64,000 nucleotides of DNA from CAIOYC01 sp038327995 (lineage in GTDB: Bacteria; Pseudomonadota; Alphaproteobacteria; Caulobacterales; Caulobacteraceae): the NCBI GenBank assembly GCA_038327995.1, contig JBBQLP010000005.1:1-64000 (forward strand), read 5' to 3'. The translations under genes and the position numbers were made by a program. The notes below the pieces were generated by a model. The model searched no databases and was not told where the DNA came from. It saw only the letters and a list, made by a program, of their open reading frames with translations. This document shows positions 52,048-59,972 of this stretch, in pieces (within the stretch, counting starts at the first letter, position 1; every line of letters begins with the position of its first letter).

Positions 52048-52995
52048 ATGCTCCCCAAGGTGTTCATCGACGGCGAGGCGGGGACGACGGGCCTGCAAAT
52101 CCGCCAGCAGCTTGAAGGTCGGCGCGACCTCCAGCTCGTCTCCATCGATCCAGACAAGCGCAAGGACGCCGCCGCCCGCAAGGCGATGCTGAACGATGCG
52201 GATACAGTGATCCTGTGCCTGCCGGACGAGGCGGCGCGGGGGGCTGTGGCGCTGATCGACAATCCTGAGGTTAAGGTGATCGACGCCTCCACCGCGCACC
52301 GCATCGCGCCGAGCTGGGTGTTCGGCTTCCCGGAACTAGCGCCCGGCCAGCGCGAGGCGGTGGCGAAGGCCAAGCGCGTCTCCAATCCCGGTTGCTATTC
52401 CACCGGCGCCATCGCCATCCTGCGGCCCTTGGTGGACGCCGGGATCGTGCCAGTGGACTGGCCCGTCACCATCAATGCGGTCTCCGGCTACACAGGGGGC
52501 GGCAAGCTAATGATCGCCGAGTTCGAGGACGAAACCTCCCCCGCGTTCACCCGCGTTCCCTACCGTCTCTACGCCAACACGCTCGAGCACAAGCACGTGC
52601 CGGAGATCGCACTGCGTTCCGGGCTGACCCATCGCCCGCTGTTCGCTCCCTCGGTCGGTCGCTACGCCCAGGGAATGCTAGTGGAAGTTCCGTTGCAACT
52701 CTGGGCGCTGCCCGGCGCGCCAACCTTGGCGCAGGTGCACGCTGCCTTGGCGGAGCGCTATGTGGGCGAGCCGTTCCTATCGGTGGCGAGTATGGAGGAG
52801 GCGGGGGCGGTCAAGACGCTGAGCCCCGAAGGCCTAAACGGCTCCAATCAGCTCAAACTCTACGTCTTCGGCAACGAGACCGAGGGCCAGGCCCGCCTCG
52901 TCGCCTTGCTCGACAACCTTGGCAAGGGCGCATCCGGCGCAGCGGTGCAAAACCTGAACCTGATGCTGGGAATGGAGGAGCGGGCGGGGCTTTAG
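52048..52995 (+). CDS. argC: N-acetyl-gamma-glutamyl-phosphate reductase (type 2)
   Basis: 315 residues from ATG 52048, preceded by GGAG; the frame opens at TTG 52036. N-terminal VFIDGEAGTTGLQIRQQL is typical of the short (type 2) AGPR group, and catalytic Cys is in VSNPGCYSTGAIAILRPL. Arginine synthesis, third step, NADPH-dependent. The stop overlaps the convergent vapC. Confidence 0.95.
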   Translation: MLPKVFIDGEAGTTGLQIRQQLEGRRDLQLVSIDPDKRKDAAARKAMLNDADTVILCLPDEAARGAVALIDNPEVKVIDASTAHRIAPSWVFGFPELAPGQREAVAKAKRVSNPGCYSTGAIAILRPLVDAGIVPVDWPVTINAVSGYTGGGKLMIAEFEDETSPAFTRVPYRLYANTLEHKHVPEIALRSGLTHRPLFAPSVGRYAQGMLVEVPLQLWALPGAPTLAQVHAALAERYVGEPFLSVASMEEAGAVKTLSPEGLNGSNQLKLYVFGNETEGQARLVALLDNLGKGASGAAVQNLNLMLGMEERAGL

Positions 52996-53381
52996 GAAAG
53001 GAGTTGCACCATCGGCGCACCTGCTCTGGCGAATGACCTGTCAAAAGTCATGAGTGATCGACAGCCGACGCGGAGTGCTTCGGAAAGGACGCAACCATCC
53101 GCGAAGTCGCCGCCTCGCTCCAGCATATCGAGGCCCGCAGCGATGGCTAACCTATCAGCCTTTACCCTGTATGGCGCCGTGACAGCGCGTATGGCTTGAG
53201 CAATGTCGGCTGACGGATAGCGAAAACTTCTCGCTAAGACCCAGGCTAGTTCGCAAAGCACCGGAATCGAGATGAAGAGTTCGGTATCGCTCTCAAGAAG
53301 CTTGGTTGCGGCGACGGCTTGATCCGCATGGTCAAGGGTCAAGTAGCGCACGAGGACATTGGTATCGACGGCGACTGTCAA
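52992..53381 (-). CDS. vapC: PIN-domain toxin VapC
   Basis: 129 residues. Acidic residues of the PIN nuclease are Asp6 (VAVDTNVLVRYL), Glu44 region (CELAWVL), Asp95 (GGDFADGCV) and Asp113 (LMTFDRSFAR). Such toxins cut tRNA or rRNA. The ATG overlaps the antitoxin stop (ATGA). Confidence 0.92.
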   Translation of the reverse strand: MTVAVDTNVLVRYLTLDHADQAVAATKLLESDTELFISIPVLCELAWVLARSFRYPSADIAQAIRAVTAPYRVKADRLAIAAGLDMLERGGDFADGCVLSEALRVGCRSLMTFDRSFARAGAPMVQLLS

Positions 53382-53635
53382 GAAACTTCGCCAGCCCAGC
53401 CCGCCTCAACCGCGTCCTGTATCTCTTCCAGCGAAACCGCCCTTTGGTCCGGACGAAACAGCATTCCCCGAGCCTTTCTTATATCGGGCCCAGCGTCCGC
53501 CAGGGGAGCGATCTCCAGATTGCCGTTTGGCAGGAACTCGGCCGACACCTTCTGACCCGGCTGGATTCCCAGCCGTTTCAGGATTTCCTGTTTCAGCGTG
53601 ATCTGGCCCTTGGCGGTGACGGTGAGCGTGGTCAT
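53378..53635 (-). CDS. vapB: AbrB-type antitoxin VapB
   Basis: 85 residues from ATG 53635. The swapped-hairpin AbrB/SpoVT fold is at the N-terminus (LTVTAKGQITLKQEILKRLG, QPGQKVSAEFLPNGNLEIAP), the toxin-wrapping part at the C-terminus (LFRPDQRAVSLEEIQDAVEA). It neutralises VapC and represses the operon. A TTG 53653 lies in the inverted repeat and is a less likely start. Confidence 0.9.
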   Translation of the reverse strand: MTTLTVTAKGQITLKQEILKRLGIQPGQKVSAEFLPNGNLEIAPLADAGPDIRKARGMLFRPDQRAVSLEEIQDAVEAGWAGEVS

Positions 53636-53642
53636 GGGCAGA

Positions 53643-53667
53643 AAGTAAGGCAACTGGCGCCTTACTT
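53643..53667. promoter_or_regulatory. Perfect inverted repeat between phaC stop and vapB start
   Basis: AAGTAAGGC (53643-53651) and GCCTTACTT (53659-53667) are exact complements around a 7-bp spacer; the repeat begins in the last base of the phaC stop codon and ends 7 bp before vapB. It is either the VapB operator, a phaC terminator stem, or both. Confidence 0.6.
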
Positions 53668-55796
53668 CAACCCGCCGACTTCACCTTCACATATCGCCCC
53701 GGTGCGTCTTCGATGGGCTTCAGCGGGCCCTTGGCGGGGTCGCGGGCGGGGACGTCCTTGCCGGACTTGCCGGCGAGCCACTTGTCCCAGTGCGGCCACC
53801 ACGAGCCTGGCGCCTCAACCGCCCCGGTCAGCCATTCGTCGACGGCGGTGGGCAGCGCCGCGTTGGTCCAGTGCTGGTATTTCTTGGCGTCCGGGTGGTT
53901 GATCACCCCGGCGATATGGCCAGACCCTGCCATGGTGAAGGTGGTCGATCCACCAAACAGCTTTGCGCCGCGATAGACCGAGCGCAGAGGGGCGATGTGG
54001 TCTTCCTTTGAAGACTGCACATAGACAGGGATTGTCACCTTGCCGAGGTCGAGCAGGGTATTGTCCAGCGTCAATGTGCCCAGCGCCAGCCGGTTGTCCT
54101 TATAGAAATCGCGCAGATAGCTCATGTGCAGGGCGCGGGGCATCCGGGTCTGGTCCGAGTTCCAGAACAGAAGATCGAACGCTGCGGGCTCCTTTCCCAT
54201 CAGGTAGTTGGAGACGAAGAACGACCAGATCAGATCGTTCGCCCGCAGCATATTGAAGGTCTCGGCCATGGCGCCGGAGGGAAGCACGCCCCCTGCAGCG
54301 TCCATCCGCTTGTCCAAGTCTGCCAACCATTCTTCGTTGGTGAAGAGCAGCAGGTCCCCGGCTTCGGTGAAGTCCTGTTGGGCGGCGAAGAAGGTGGCGG
54401 CCCCGATCCGCTTGTCGCCCTTGGCCGCCATATGGGCCAGGGCGCAGGAGAGGAGCGTGCCGCCTATGCAATAGCCCACGGCGTTGGCGCGCTCGGCGCC
54501 GGTCTGCTTCAGCACCTGCTCGACCGCCGCATAAACCCCGCCGAACATATAATCCTCAATGGTTTTGGTCGCCATCGACTGGTCCGGGTTGACCCAGGAG
54601 GCGACGAACACCGTGTAGCCCTGCGCCGTCAGCCAGCGGATCATCGAGTTCTCGGGCCGCAGGTCCATGATGTAGTATTTGTTGATCCAGGGCGGGAAGA
54701 TCAGCAGCGGGATCTCGTGCACCTTGTCCGTCGAGGGCGCGAATTGCAGAAGTTGCAGGGTGCCGTTCTCAAACACCACCTTGCCCGGGGCGGTGGCGAT
54801 GTTCTCCCCTACCTTGAAGCGCTCCGCATCGGTCTGGCTGATGGCCAGTTGCCCGCCGCCGCGTTCCAGGTCGGCTGCGAACTTCTCCGCGCCCCTGAGC
54901 AGGCTCTCGCCGTTGGAAGCCATCGCTTCTCGCAGAGCCGCTGGGTTGGTGGCGAGGAAATTAGACGGCGAAAACGCGTCGGTGAGCATCTTGGTGAAGA
55001 ACTCGACCCGCCGCTTGGTCAGGGGCTCCACCCCCTCCACCTCGCCCACCAGCCCGTTCAGCCAGTTGGAGGTGAGAAGGTAGGATTGCTTCATCATGTC
55101 GAAGACCGGATTGGCGCTCCAGTCCGGGTCGTTGAAGCGCTTGTCGCCCTTGGCGGGACCGACGACCGGCACGGCCTCCTCGCCCAGCGCCCGCTGCGAA
55201 GCGGTCTTCCACAGGTTCATGTAGCCTTCAAACAACGCCCCCTGCGCCTGCATCAGCTTTTGCGGATTGGAGGCCAGCTTTGCGGCGACTTCGGTCAGGG
55301 CCGGGCCCACGTGAAAGGGGTCGGGCGCGCCGCCCGAGCTTGCATCGCCCTGTTTCAACATGGCGCCCGTCACAGCCCCCTGCGCTGTCAGGGCGGCGCG
55401 CGCCAGGTTGACGGAAAGCTTTTCAAGTCCCTCCCGCTGCGCCGTTGTCAGCGTACCGATGGGGTCCGCAGCGGCTGATTGTGGCGAAGAAGGCGGCGGC
55501 GCTGCCTCAGGCCGGGCCTGAGCGGGTTTTGCCGCCGCCGATCTTGCAGCGGATGGCTTCAGCGCAGCTTTCGACTTCACCCTTGGCGAAACAACGGGGG
55601 GTTTCACGACGGGCGATGCCGCCTTTTCAGTCGCCTTGGGTTTGTTCTTCGCGCCCTTGGGGCGACCCGGCCTGCGCTTTACGGGCTCTTCCACCGAGGG
55701 CGCCGTCCTCGCCTTTGTCTGCGTGCGCTTCAGCGTAGTTTCGGCTTTGCCTTTCAGGCGGGCCTTCGGGGCCGGGGTCGCCGGTTTGCGGGCCAT
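53667..55796 (-). CDS. phaC: Class I poly(3-hydroxyalkanoate) synthase with basic AT-hook-like tail
   Basis: 709 residues, about 110 more than usual class I synthases. The catalytic part has PPWINKYYIMDLRPENS, the lipase-like box VGYCIGGTLLS with nucleophile Cys, the Asp in VQSSKEDHIAP and His in MAGSGHIAGVINHP. It polymerises 3-hydroxyacyl-CoA on granules. Residues 1-110 are Lys/Ala/Pro-rich with RRPGRPKGAKNK at 41-52, an AT-hook form, and repeats of KPxA. That tail resembles DNA-binding phasins (PhaM, PhaF) rather than any synthase domain. Confidence 0.95.
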   Translation of the reverse strand: MARKPATPAPKARLKGKAETTLKRTQTKARTAPSVEEPVKRRPGRPKGAKNKPKATEKAASPVVKPPVVSPRVKSKAALKPSAARSAAAKPAQARPEAAPPPSSPQSAAADPIGTLTTAQREGLEKLSVNLARAALTAQGAVTGAMLKQGDASSGGAPDPFHVGPALTEVAAKLASNPQKLMQAQGALFEGYMNLWKTASQRALGEEAVPVVGPAKGDKRFNDPDWSANPVFDMMKQSYLLTSNWLNGLVGEVEGVEPLTKRRVEFFTKMLTDAFSPSNFLATNPAALREAMASNGESLLRGAEKFAADLERGGGQLAISQTDAERFKVGENIATAPGKVVFENGTLQLLQFAPSTDKVHEIPLLIFPPWINKYYIMDLRPENSMIRWLTAQGYTVFVASWVNPDQSMATKTIEDYMFGGVYAAVEQVLKQTGAERANAVGYCIGGTLLSCALAHMAAKGDKRIGAATFFAAQQDFTEAGDLLLFTNEEWLADLDKRMDAAGGVLPSGAMAETFNMLRANDLIWSFFVSNYLMGKEPAAFDLLFWNSDQTRMPRALHMSYLRDFYKDNRLALGTLTLDNTLLDLGKVTIPVYVQSSKEDHIAPLRSVYRGAKLFGGSTTFTMAGSGHIAGVINHPDAKKYQHWTNAALPTAVDEWLTGAVEAPGSWWPHWDKWLAGKSGKDVPARDPAKGPLKPIEDAPGRYVKVKSAG

Positions 55797-55929
55797 TGTC
55801 GTCTCCGTGGCGTCATGGGCGTGCGGACTGCCGCCGCCGCCCTTTCCTAGTTGAGCCGATCATCGCATAAGAGCGCCAATTGGCAGCACCGTTGTCGCGA
55901 AAAAAAGCGGCGAGGACAAAGGAGCGAAC

Positions 55930-56421
55930 ATGGCGCGCGCGGAACGGTTCAAGGCTCGGCCCGGATTTGTGGGAACGATGGACCAGACCGCTATCGCGCT
56001 CGCCGCCGCCGCCGTCGCCGTCGCAGGGACCCTGGGCGGATGCGCGGACCTGAAGGCCGCGACCAATCTTCGCCCGCTGGCGGTCAACCCGTCCTCGCCC
56101 GTGGCGGAGGAGGTCGAGGCGGCCAGCAGAACCCCCGCGCCGATCCCCAGTTTCGCCAGCATTCCGCCCAAGCCCACGGATGTTCGTCCTGCGGGGGCCT
56201 ACAAAACGGCAGTGACCGAGGTGGTGAGCGAGCGGCGCACCTTTAACCAATGGATCGCCGCCAATCCTCCCGTAATCGAAAACACGGAAGCCTATGCCGC
56301 AGCACAGCGCGCAAAGCTCGCGAGCCAGGCGCCGGTCGCGCCCGCGCGACAGGCCGAAGCAGACGCCTTCGCCCAGAAGCTGCGCGATTCGGCCAAAACG
56401 CCGCCCCGCAAGCCGAACTAG
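55930..56421 (+). CDS. Putative lipoprotein of unknown function
   Basis: 163 residues with a strong AAGGAG site before ATG 55930. A hydrophobic segment AIALAAAAVAVAGTLGGC (21-38) ends in a lipobox (LGGC), so Cys38 may be lipidated; the n-region is long, and ATG 55978 would give a more standard signal. The rest is Ala/Pro-rich, no known domain, with RRTFNQWIAANPPVIENTEA in the middle. It lies 7 bp before alaC. Confidence 0.7.
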   Translation: MARAERFKARPGFVGTMDQTAIALAAAAVAVAGTLGGCADLKAATNLRPLAVNPSSPVAEEVEAASRTPAPIPSFASIPPKPTDVRPAGAYKTAVTEVVSERRTFNQWIAANPPVIENTEAYAAAQRAKLASQAPVAPARQAEADAFAQKLRDSAKTPPRKPN

Positions 56422-56430
56422 GGGCGATCA

Positions 56431-57654
56431 GTGACTGATTTTCACAAGATCCGAAGATTGCCTCCCTATGTCTTCGAGGAGGTGAACCGGCTGAAGGCTC
56501 GCCTGCGCGCCACCGGCGTCGACATCATCGACTTCGGCATGGGCAACCCGGATATGCCGACGCCCAAGCACATCGTCGACAAGCTGATCGAGACGGCGCG
56601 CGACCCCAAGTCTGGCCGGTATTCGGCTTCCAGGGGGATCATCGGCCTGCGAAAGGCGATGGCGGGCTATTACAAGCGCCGTTTCGGGGTGATGCTGAAC
56701 CCGGAGACCGAGGTGGTCGCGACGCTGGGCTCCAAAGAGGGCTTCGCCAACCTGGCTCAGGCCCTGACCGCGCCCGGCGATACCGTGATCTGCCCCAACC
56801 CCGCTTACCCGATCCACGCCTATGGCTTCATCATGGCGGGGGGGGTAATCCGCCACGTTCCGGCGCTGACACCTGAGGACTACCTCTCTGGCATCTCGCG
56901 GGCGGTAAAGCATTCCGCGCCGCCGCCCAGCGTCCTGATCGTCTCCTATCCGTCCAATCCGACGGCGCAATCGGTCGATCTGGATTTCTACAAGGAGATC
57001 GTCCGGCTGGCGAAACAGCATGACCTTCTGGTCCTGTCCGACGTGGCCTATTCGGAGATCTATTTCGACGACAATCCGCCACCCTCGATCCTGCAGGTGG
57101 ACGGGGCGAAAGATATCGCGGTGGAGATCAACTCCATGTCCAAGACCTACGCCATGGCGGGGTGGCGTGTCGGTATGGTGGTGGGCAATGAGCGTATGTG
57201 CGCGGCGCTGGCGCGGGTGAAGTCCTATCTCGACTACGGCAATTTCACCCCAATCCAGGTGGCGGCGGCGGCGGCGCTGAACGGACCACAGGAATGCGTT
57301 TCCGAAATCCGGGGCATCTACAAATCGCGGCGCGACGTCCTGATCTCGTCGATGAAGCGCGCCGGCTGGGACATTCCCACGCCCCCCGCCTCAATGTTCG
57401 CCTGGACGCCCCTGCCTGAACCGTACCGCGAGATCGGGTCACTGGCCTTCTCCAAGCTGCTGATGGAGCACGCGGGGGTGGCGGTGGCGCCGGGCGCAGG
57501 CTTCGGTGAATACGGAGAAGGATTCGTGCGGATTGGCCTCGTGGAGAATGAGCACCGCATCCGCCAGGCCGCCCGCAATGTGAAGAAGTTCCTCGACCAG
57601 TCGGGGCAAATCCTCTCGACCTATCGAGACCAGACCGCCGAGGCGACCCGATGA
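56431..57654 (+). CDS. alaC: Aminotransferase AlaC-type (class I/II, PLP)
   Basis: 407 residues from GTG. YVFEEVNRLKARLR at the start, DFGMGNPDMPTP, SYPSNPTAQ, DVAYSEIYF and the PLP lysine in NSMSKTYAMAGWRVGMVVGN. The family converts pyruvate and glutamate to alanine; related enzymes make methionine or LL-diaminopimelate. Its stop overlaps the hom start (ATGA), linking it to aspartate-family synthesis. Confidence 0.93.
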   Translation: MTDFHKIRRLPPYVFEEVNRLKARLRATGVDIIDFGMGNPDMPTPKHIVDKLIETARDPKSGRYSASRGIIGLRKAMAGYYKRRFGVMLNPETEVVATLGSKEGFANLAQALTAPGDTVICPNPAYPIHAYGFIMAGGVIRHVPALTPEDYLSGISRAVKHSAPPPSVLIVSYPSNPTAQSVDLDFYKEIVRLAKQHDLLVLSDVAYSEIYFDDNPPPSILQVDGAKDIAVEINSMSKTYAMAGWRVGMVVGNERMCAALARVKSYLDYGNFTPIQVAAAAALNGPQECVSEIRGIYKSRRDVLISSMKRAGWDIPTPPASMFAWTPLPEPYREIGSLAFSKLLMEHAGVAVAPGAGFGEYGEGFVRIGLVENEHRIRQAARNVKKFLDQSGQILSTYRDQTAEATR

Positions 57655-58952
57655 GCGCCCCCGCCGGTTCACGCGAATGGCGTATCGGCGTCGCGGGCCT
57701 CGGCAGCGTTGGCGCTTCCCTCGTAAAGGCGCTGGCGGCCCGGCCTGACTTCGCCCCCGGCGGCGATACGGTGCGGATCGTTGCGGTTTCAGCGCGAGAC
57801 GAGCGCCGTGACCGGAACGTGGATCTTAAGAGCTACCAATGGTTCGACGATCCCGTCGCCCTGGCGAGTGCGCCTGACGTGGATGTGCTGGTCGAGCTGA
57901 TCGGCGGAGCGGAAGGTCCCGCCCGTTCGGCGGTGGAAGCCGCGCTCAAGGCAGGCAAGCCCGTCGTCACCGCCAACAAGGCGCTCATGGCCACGCACGG
58001 GCACGCACTGGCGCGAATGGCCGAAGATAAGGGCGTCGGCCTGCATTTCGAAGCGGCTGTCATGGGCGGAGTGCCTGCCGTGAAGCTGGTGCGCGAAGGG
58101 CTGCTGGGTGAACAGATCGCCAGTATCGACGGCATCCTCAACGGCACCTGCAACTTCATCCTAAGCGAGATGGAGAGCACCGAACGCAGCTTCGGCGAGG
58201 TGCTCGCCGAGGCGCAGCGGCTTGGCTACGCCGAGGCCGATCCGACCACCGACGTGGGCGGGTTCGACGCCGGGCACAAGATCGCTATCCTGGCCGCGCT
58301 GGCGTTTGGCGGGACCCCTAATATTGCCGCCGCCGAGATCGAAGGCATTGCAGGGGTGGAGCTTCTCGATATCCGTCTGGCCCGAGACCTCGGTTATCGG
58401 ATCAAGTTGATCGCCTCGGCGGTGGGGGGAGAGACCGGCGCGAGCGTGCGGGTAAACCCGGCGCTGGTTCCCCTGAACCACCCCCTCGCGCAGGCGGGAG
58501 GAGCGCTCAACGCCCTGTTCATCGGCGGCGGGCGCATCGGTCAGATTTACCTGCAAGGTCCGGGCGCTGGAGGCGAGCCAACGGCGGCGGCGGTTGTCGC
58601 CGATCTCTGCGACCTGATGACCGGCGCAAAACGGCCAGTGTTCGGACGACCCGCCGCCACGCTCTCTCCCCTCCCGGCGCTGGATCGCGGCAGCCAGCGC
58701 GGCAAGGCGTTCGTTCGGGTGATGGTGCGCGATGTTCCCGGCACGATCGCGGCGGTCTCCGAAGCCCTCGCCAAGGCGGGGGTTTCGATTGACAGCTTCC
58801 TTCAGCGGTCGGTTCAGGATACGGGACACGTCCCTATCGTACTGATCACCCATGCGGCGAGCGACGGCGCCATCAGGGACGCGCTGGACCACATAGCCGC
58901 CCTTTCGACCGTGGTCGAGCCGCCGCGCATGATCCGGGTCGCCGCGATCTGA
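57651..58952 (+). CDS. hom: Homoserine dehydrogenase
   Basis: 433 residues. Rossmann GVAGLGSVGASLVKAL, VVTANKALMATHG, GIPLN-like ASIDGILNGTCNFILSEME, and a C-terminal ACT domain (VRDVPGTIAAVSEALAKAGV) for threonine feedback. It reduces aspartate semialdehyde to homoserine. ATGA overlap with alaC. Confidence 0.96.
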   Translation: MSAPAGSREWRIGVAGLGSVGASLVKALAARPDFAPGGDTVRIVAVSARDERRDRNVDLKSYQWFDDPVALASAPDVDVLVELIGGAEGPARSAVEAALKAGKPVVTANKALMATHGHALARMAEDKGVGLHFEAAVMGGVPAVKLVREGLLGEQIASIDGILNGTCNFILSEMESTERSFGEVLAEAQRLGYAEADPTTDVGGFDAGHKIAILAALAFGGTPNIAAAEIEGIAGVELLDIRLARDLGYRIKLIASAVGGETGASVRVNPALVPLNHPLAQAGGALNALFIGGGRIGQIYLQGPGAGGEPTAAAVVADLCDLMTGAKRPVFGRPAATLSPLPALDRGSQRGKAFVRVMVRDVPGTIAAVSEALAKAGVSIDSFLQRSVQDTGHVPIVLITHAASDGAIRDALDHIAALSTVVEPPRMIRVAAI

Positions 58953-59003
58953 AGGCGCTCTGCCCGAATCGGAACAGAATAAGAGTGCTGGAGAAAACCC
59001 CCA

Positions 59004-59969
59004 ATGAGCGCCGATACCTTCAAGTTTGAGCAGGACCTCGCCATGGACGCCGTCCGCGTCACCGAGGCGGCGGCCATCGCTGCGGCGCGTCTGGTCGGGC
59101 ATGGCGACGAAAAGGCGGCGGATCAGGTAGCGGTGGACGCCATGCGAACGGCGCTGAACCTTCTACCCATCGACGGCAAGATCGTCATCGGCGAAGGAGA
59201 ACGCGACGAAGCGCCCATGCTCTACATCGGCGAAAAGGTGGGCACAGGCAAAGGCCCGCGCATCGACATCGCTCTCGATCCCCTTGAAGGCACGACCCTT
59301 ACCGCCAAGGCCATGGCCAACGCCTGCGCCGTGATGGCCTTTGCCCCTGGCGGCGGAATGCTGCACGCGCCCGACACCTACATGGACAAGATCGCCATCG
59401 GGCCGGGCTATGCAGCCGGGCTGGTGAACCTCGACGCTTCTCCCGCCGACAATGTGAGGGCGCTGGCCAAGGCCAAGGGCTGTAAGCCGGAGGAGATCAC
59501 CGTTTGCGTGCTCGACCGTCCCCGCCACGACAAGATCATCTCCAGCCTGCGTTCGGTCGGCGCGCGCGTTTACTTGATCACGGACGGCGACGTGGCAGGG
59601 GTGATCAACACCACCGATCCCGAGACTGGCGTCGACCTCTACATCGGCCAGGGCGGGGCGCCGGAGGGTGTGCTGGCCTGCGCAGCGCTGAAGTGCGTGG
59701 GTGGCCAGTTTCAGGCGCGGCTCGTCTTCCGCAACGAGGACGAGAAGGCCCGCGCCCGTCGCCTCGGCTTTGGCGACGACCAGTTTGGACGGAAGTTCAA
59801 TCTGGATGAGCTGGTGAAGGGCGACGCCATCTTCTCCGCCACCGGCGTCACTGACGGCGCCTTGCTCGGGGGCGTGAAGATCCGCGACGGCTTCGTTCAC
59901 ACTCACACACTGGTGATGAACTCGGCCACGGGCGAGGTCCGCAACATCCACATGAAACGCCCGGTCTGA
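59004..59969 (+). CDS. glpX: Class II fructose-1,6-bisphosphatase
   Basis: 321 residues. GEGERDEAPMLYIGEKVG and DIALDPLEGTTLTAKAMANA are the metal and substrate sites of GlpX. It supplies fructose 6-phosphate in gluconeogenesis. GGAG precedes the start. Followed after 3 bp by recJ. Confidence 0.97.
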   Translation: MSADTFKFEQDLAMDAVRVTEAAAIAAARLVGHGDEKAADQVAVDAMRTALNLLPIDGKIVIGEGERDEAPMLYIGEKVGTGKGPRIDIALDPLEGTTLTAKAMANACAVMAFAPGGGMLHAPDTYMDKIAIGPGYAAGLVNLDASPADNVRALAKAKGCKPEEITVCVLDRPRHDKIISSLRSVGARVYLITDGDVAGVINTTDPETGVDLYIGQGGAPEGVLACAALKCVGGQFQARLVFRNEDEKARARRLGFGDDQFGRKFNLDELVKGDAIFSATGVTDGALLGGVKIRDGFVHTHTLVMNSATGEVRNIHMKRPV

Positions 59970-59972
59970 CCA

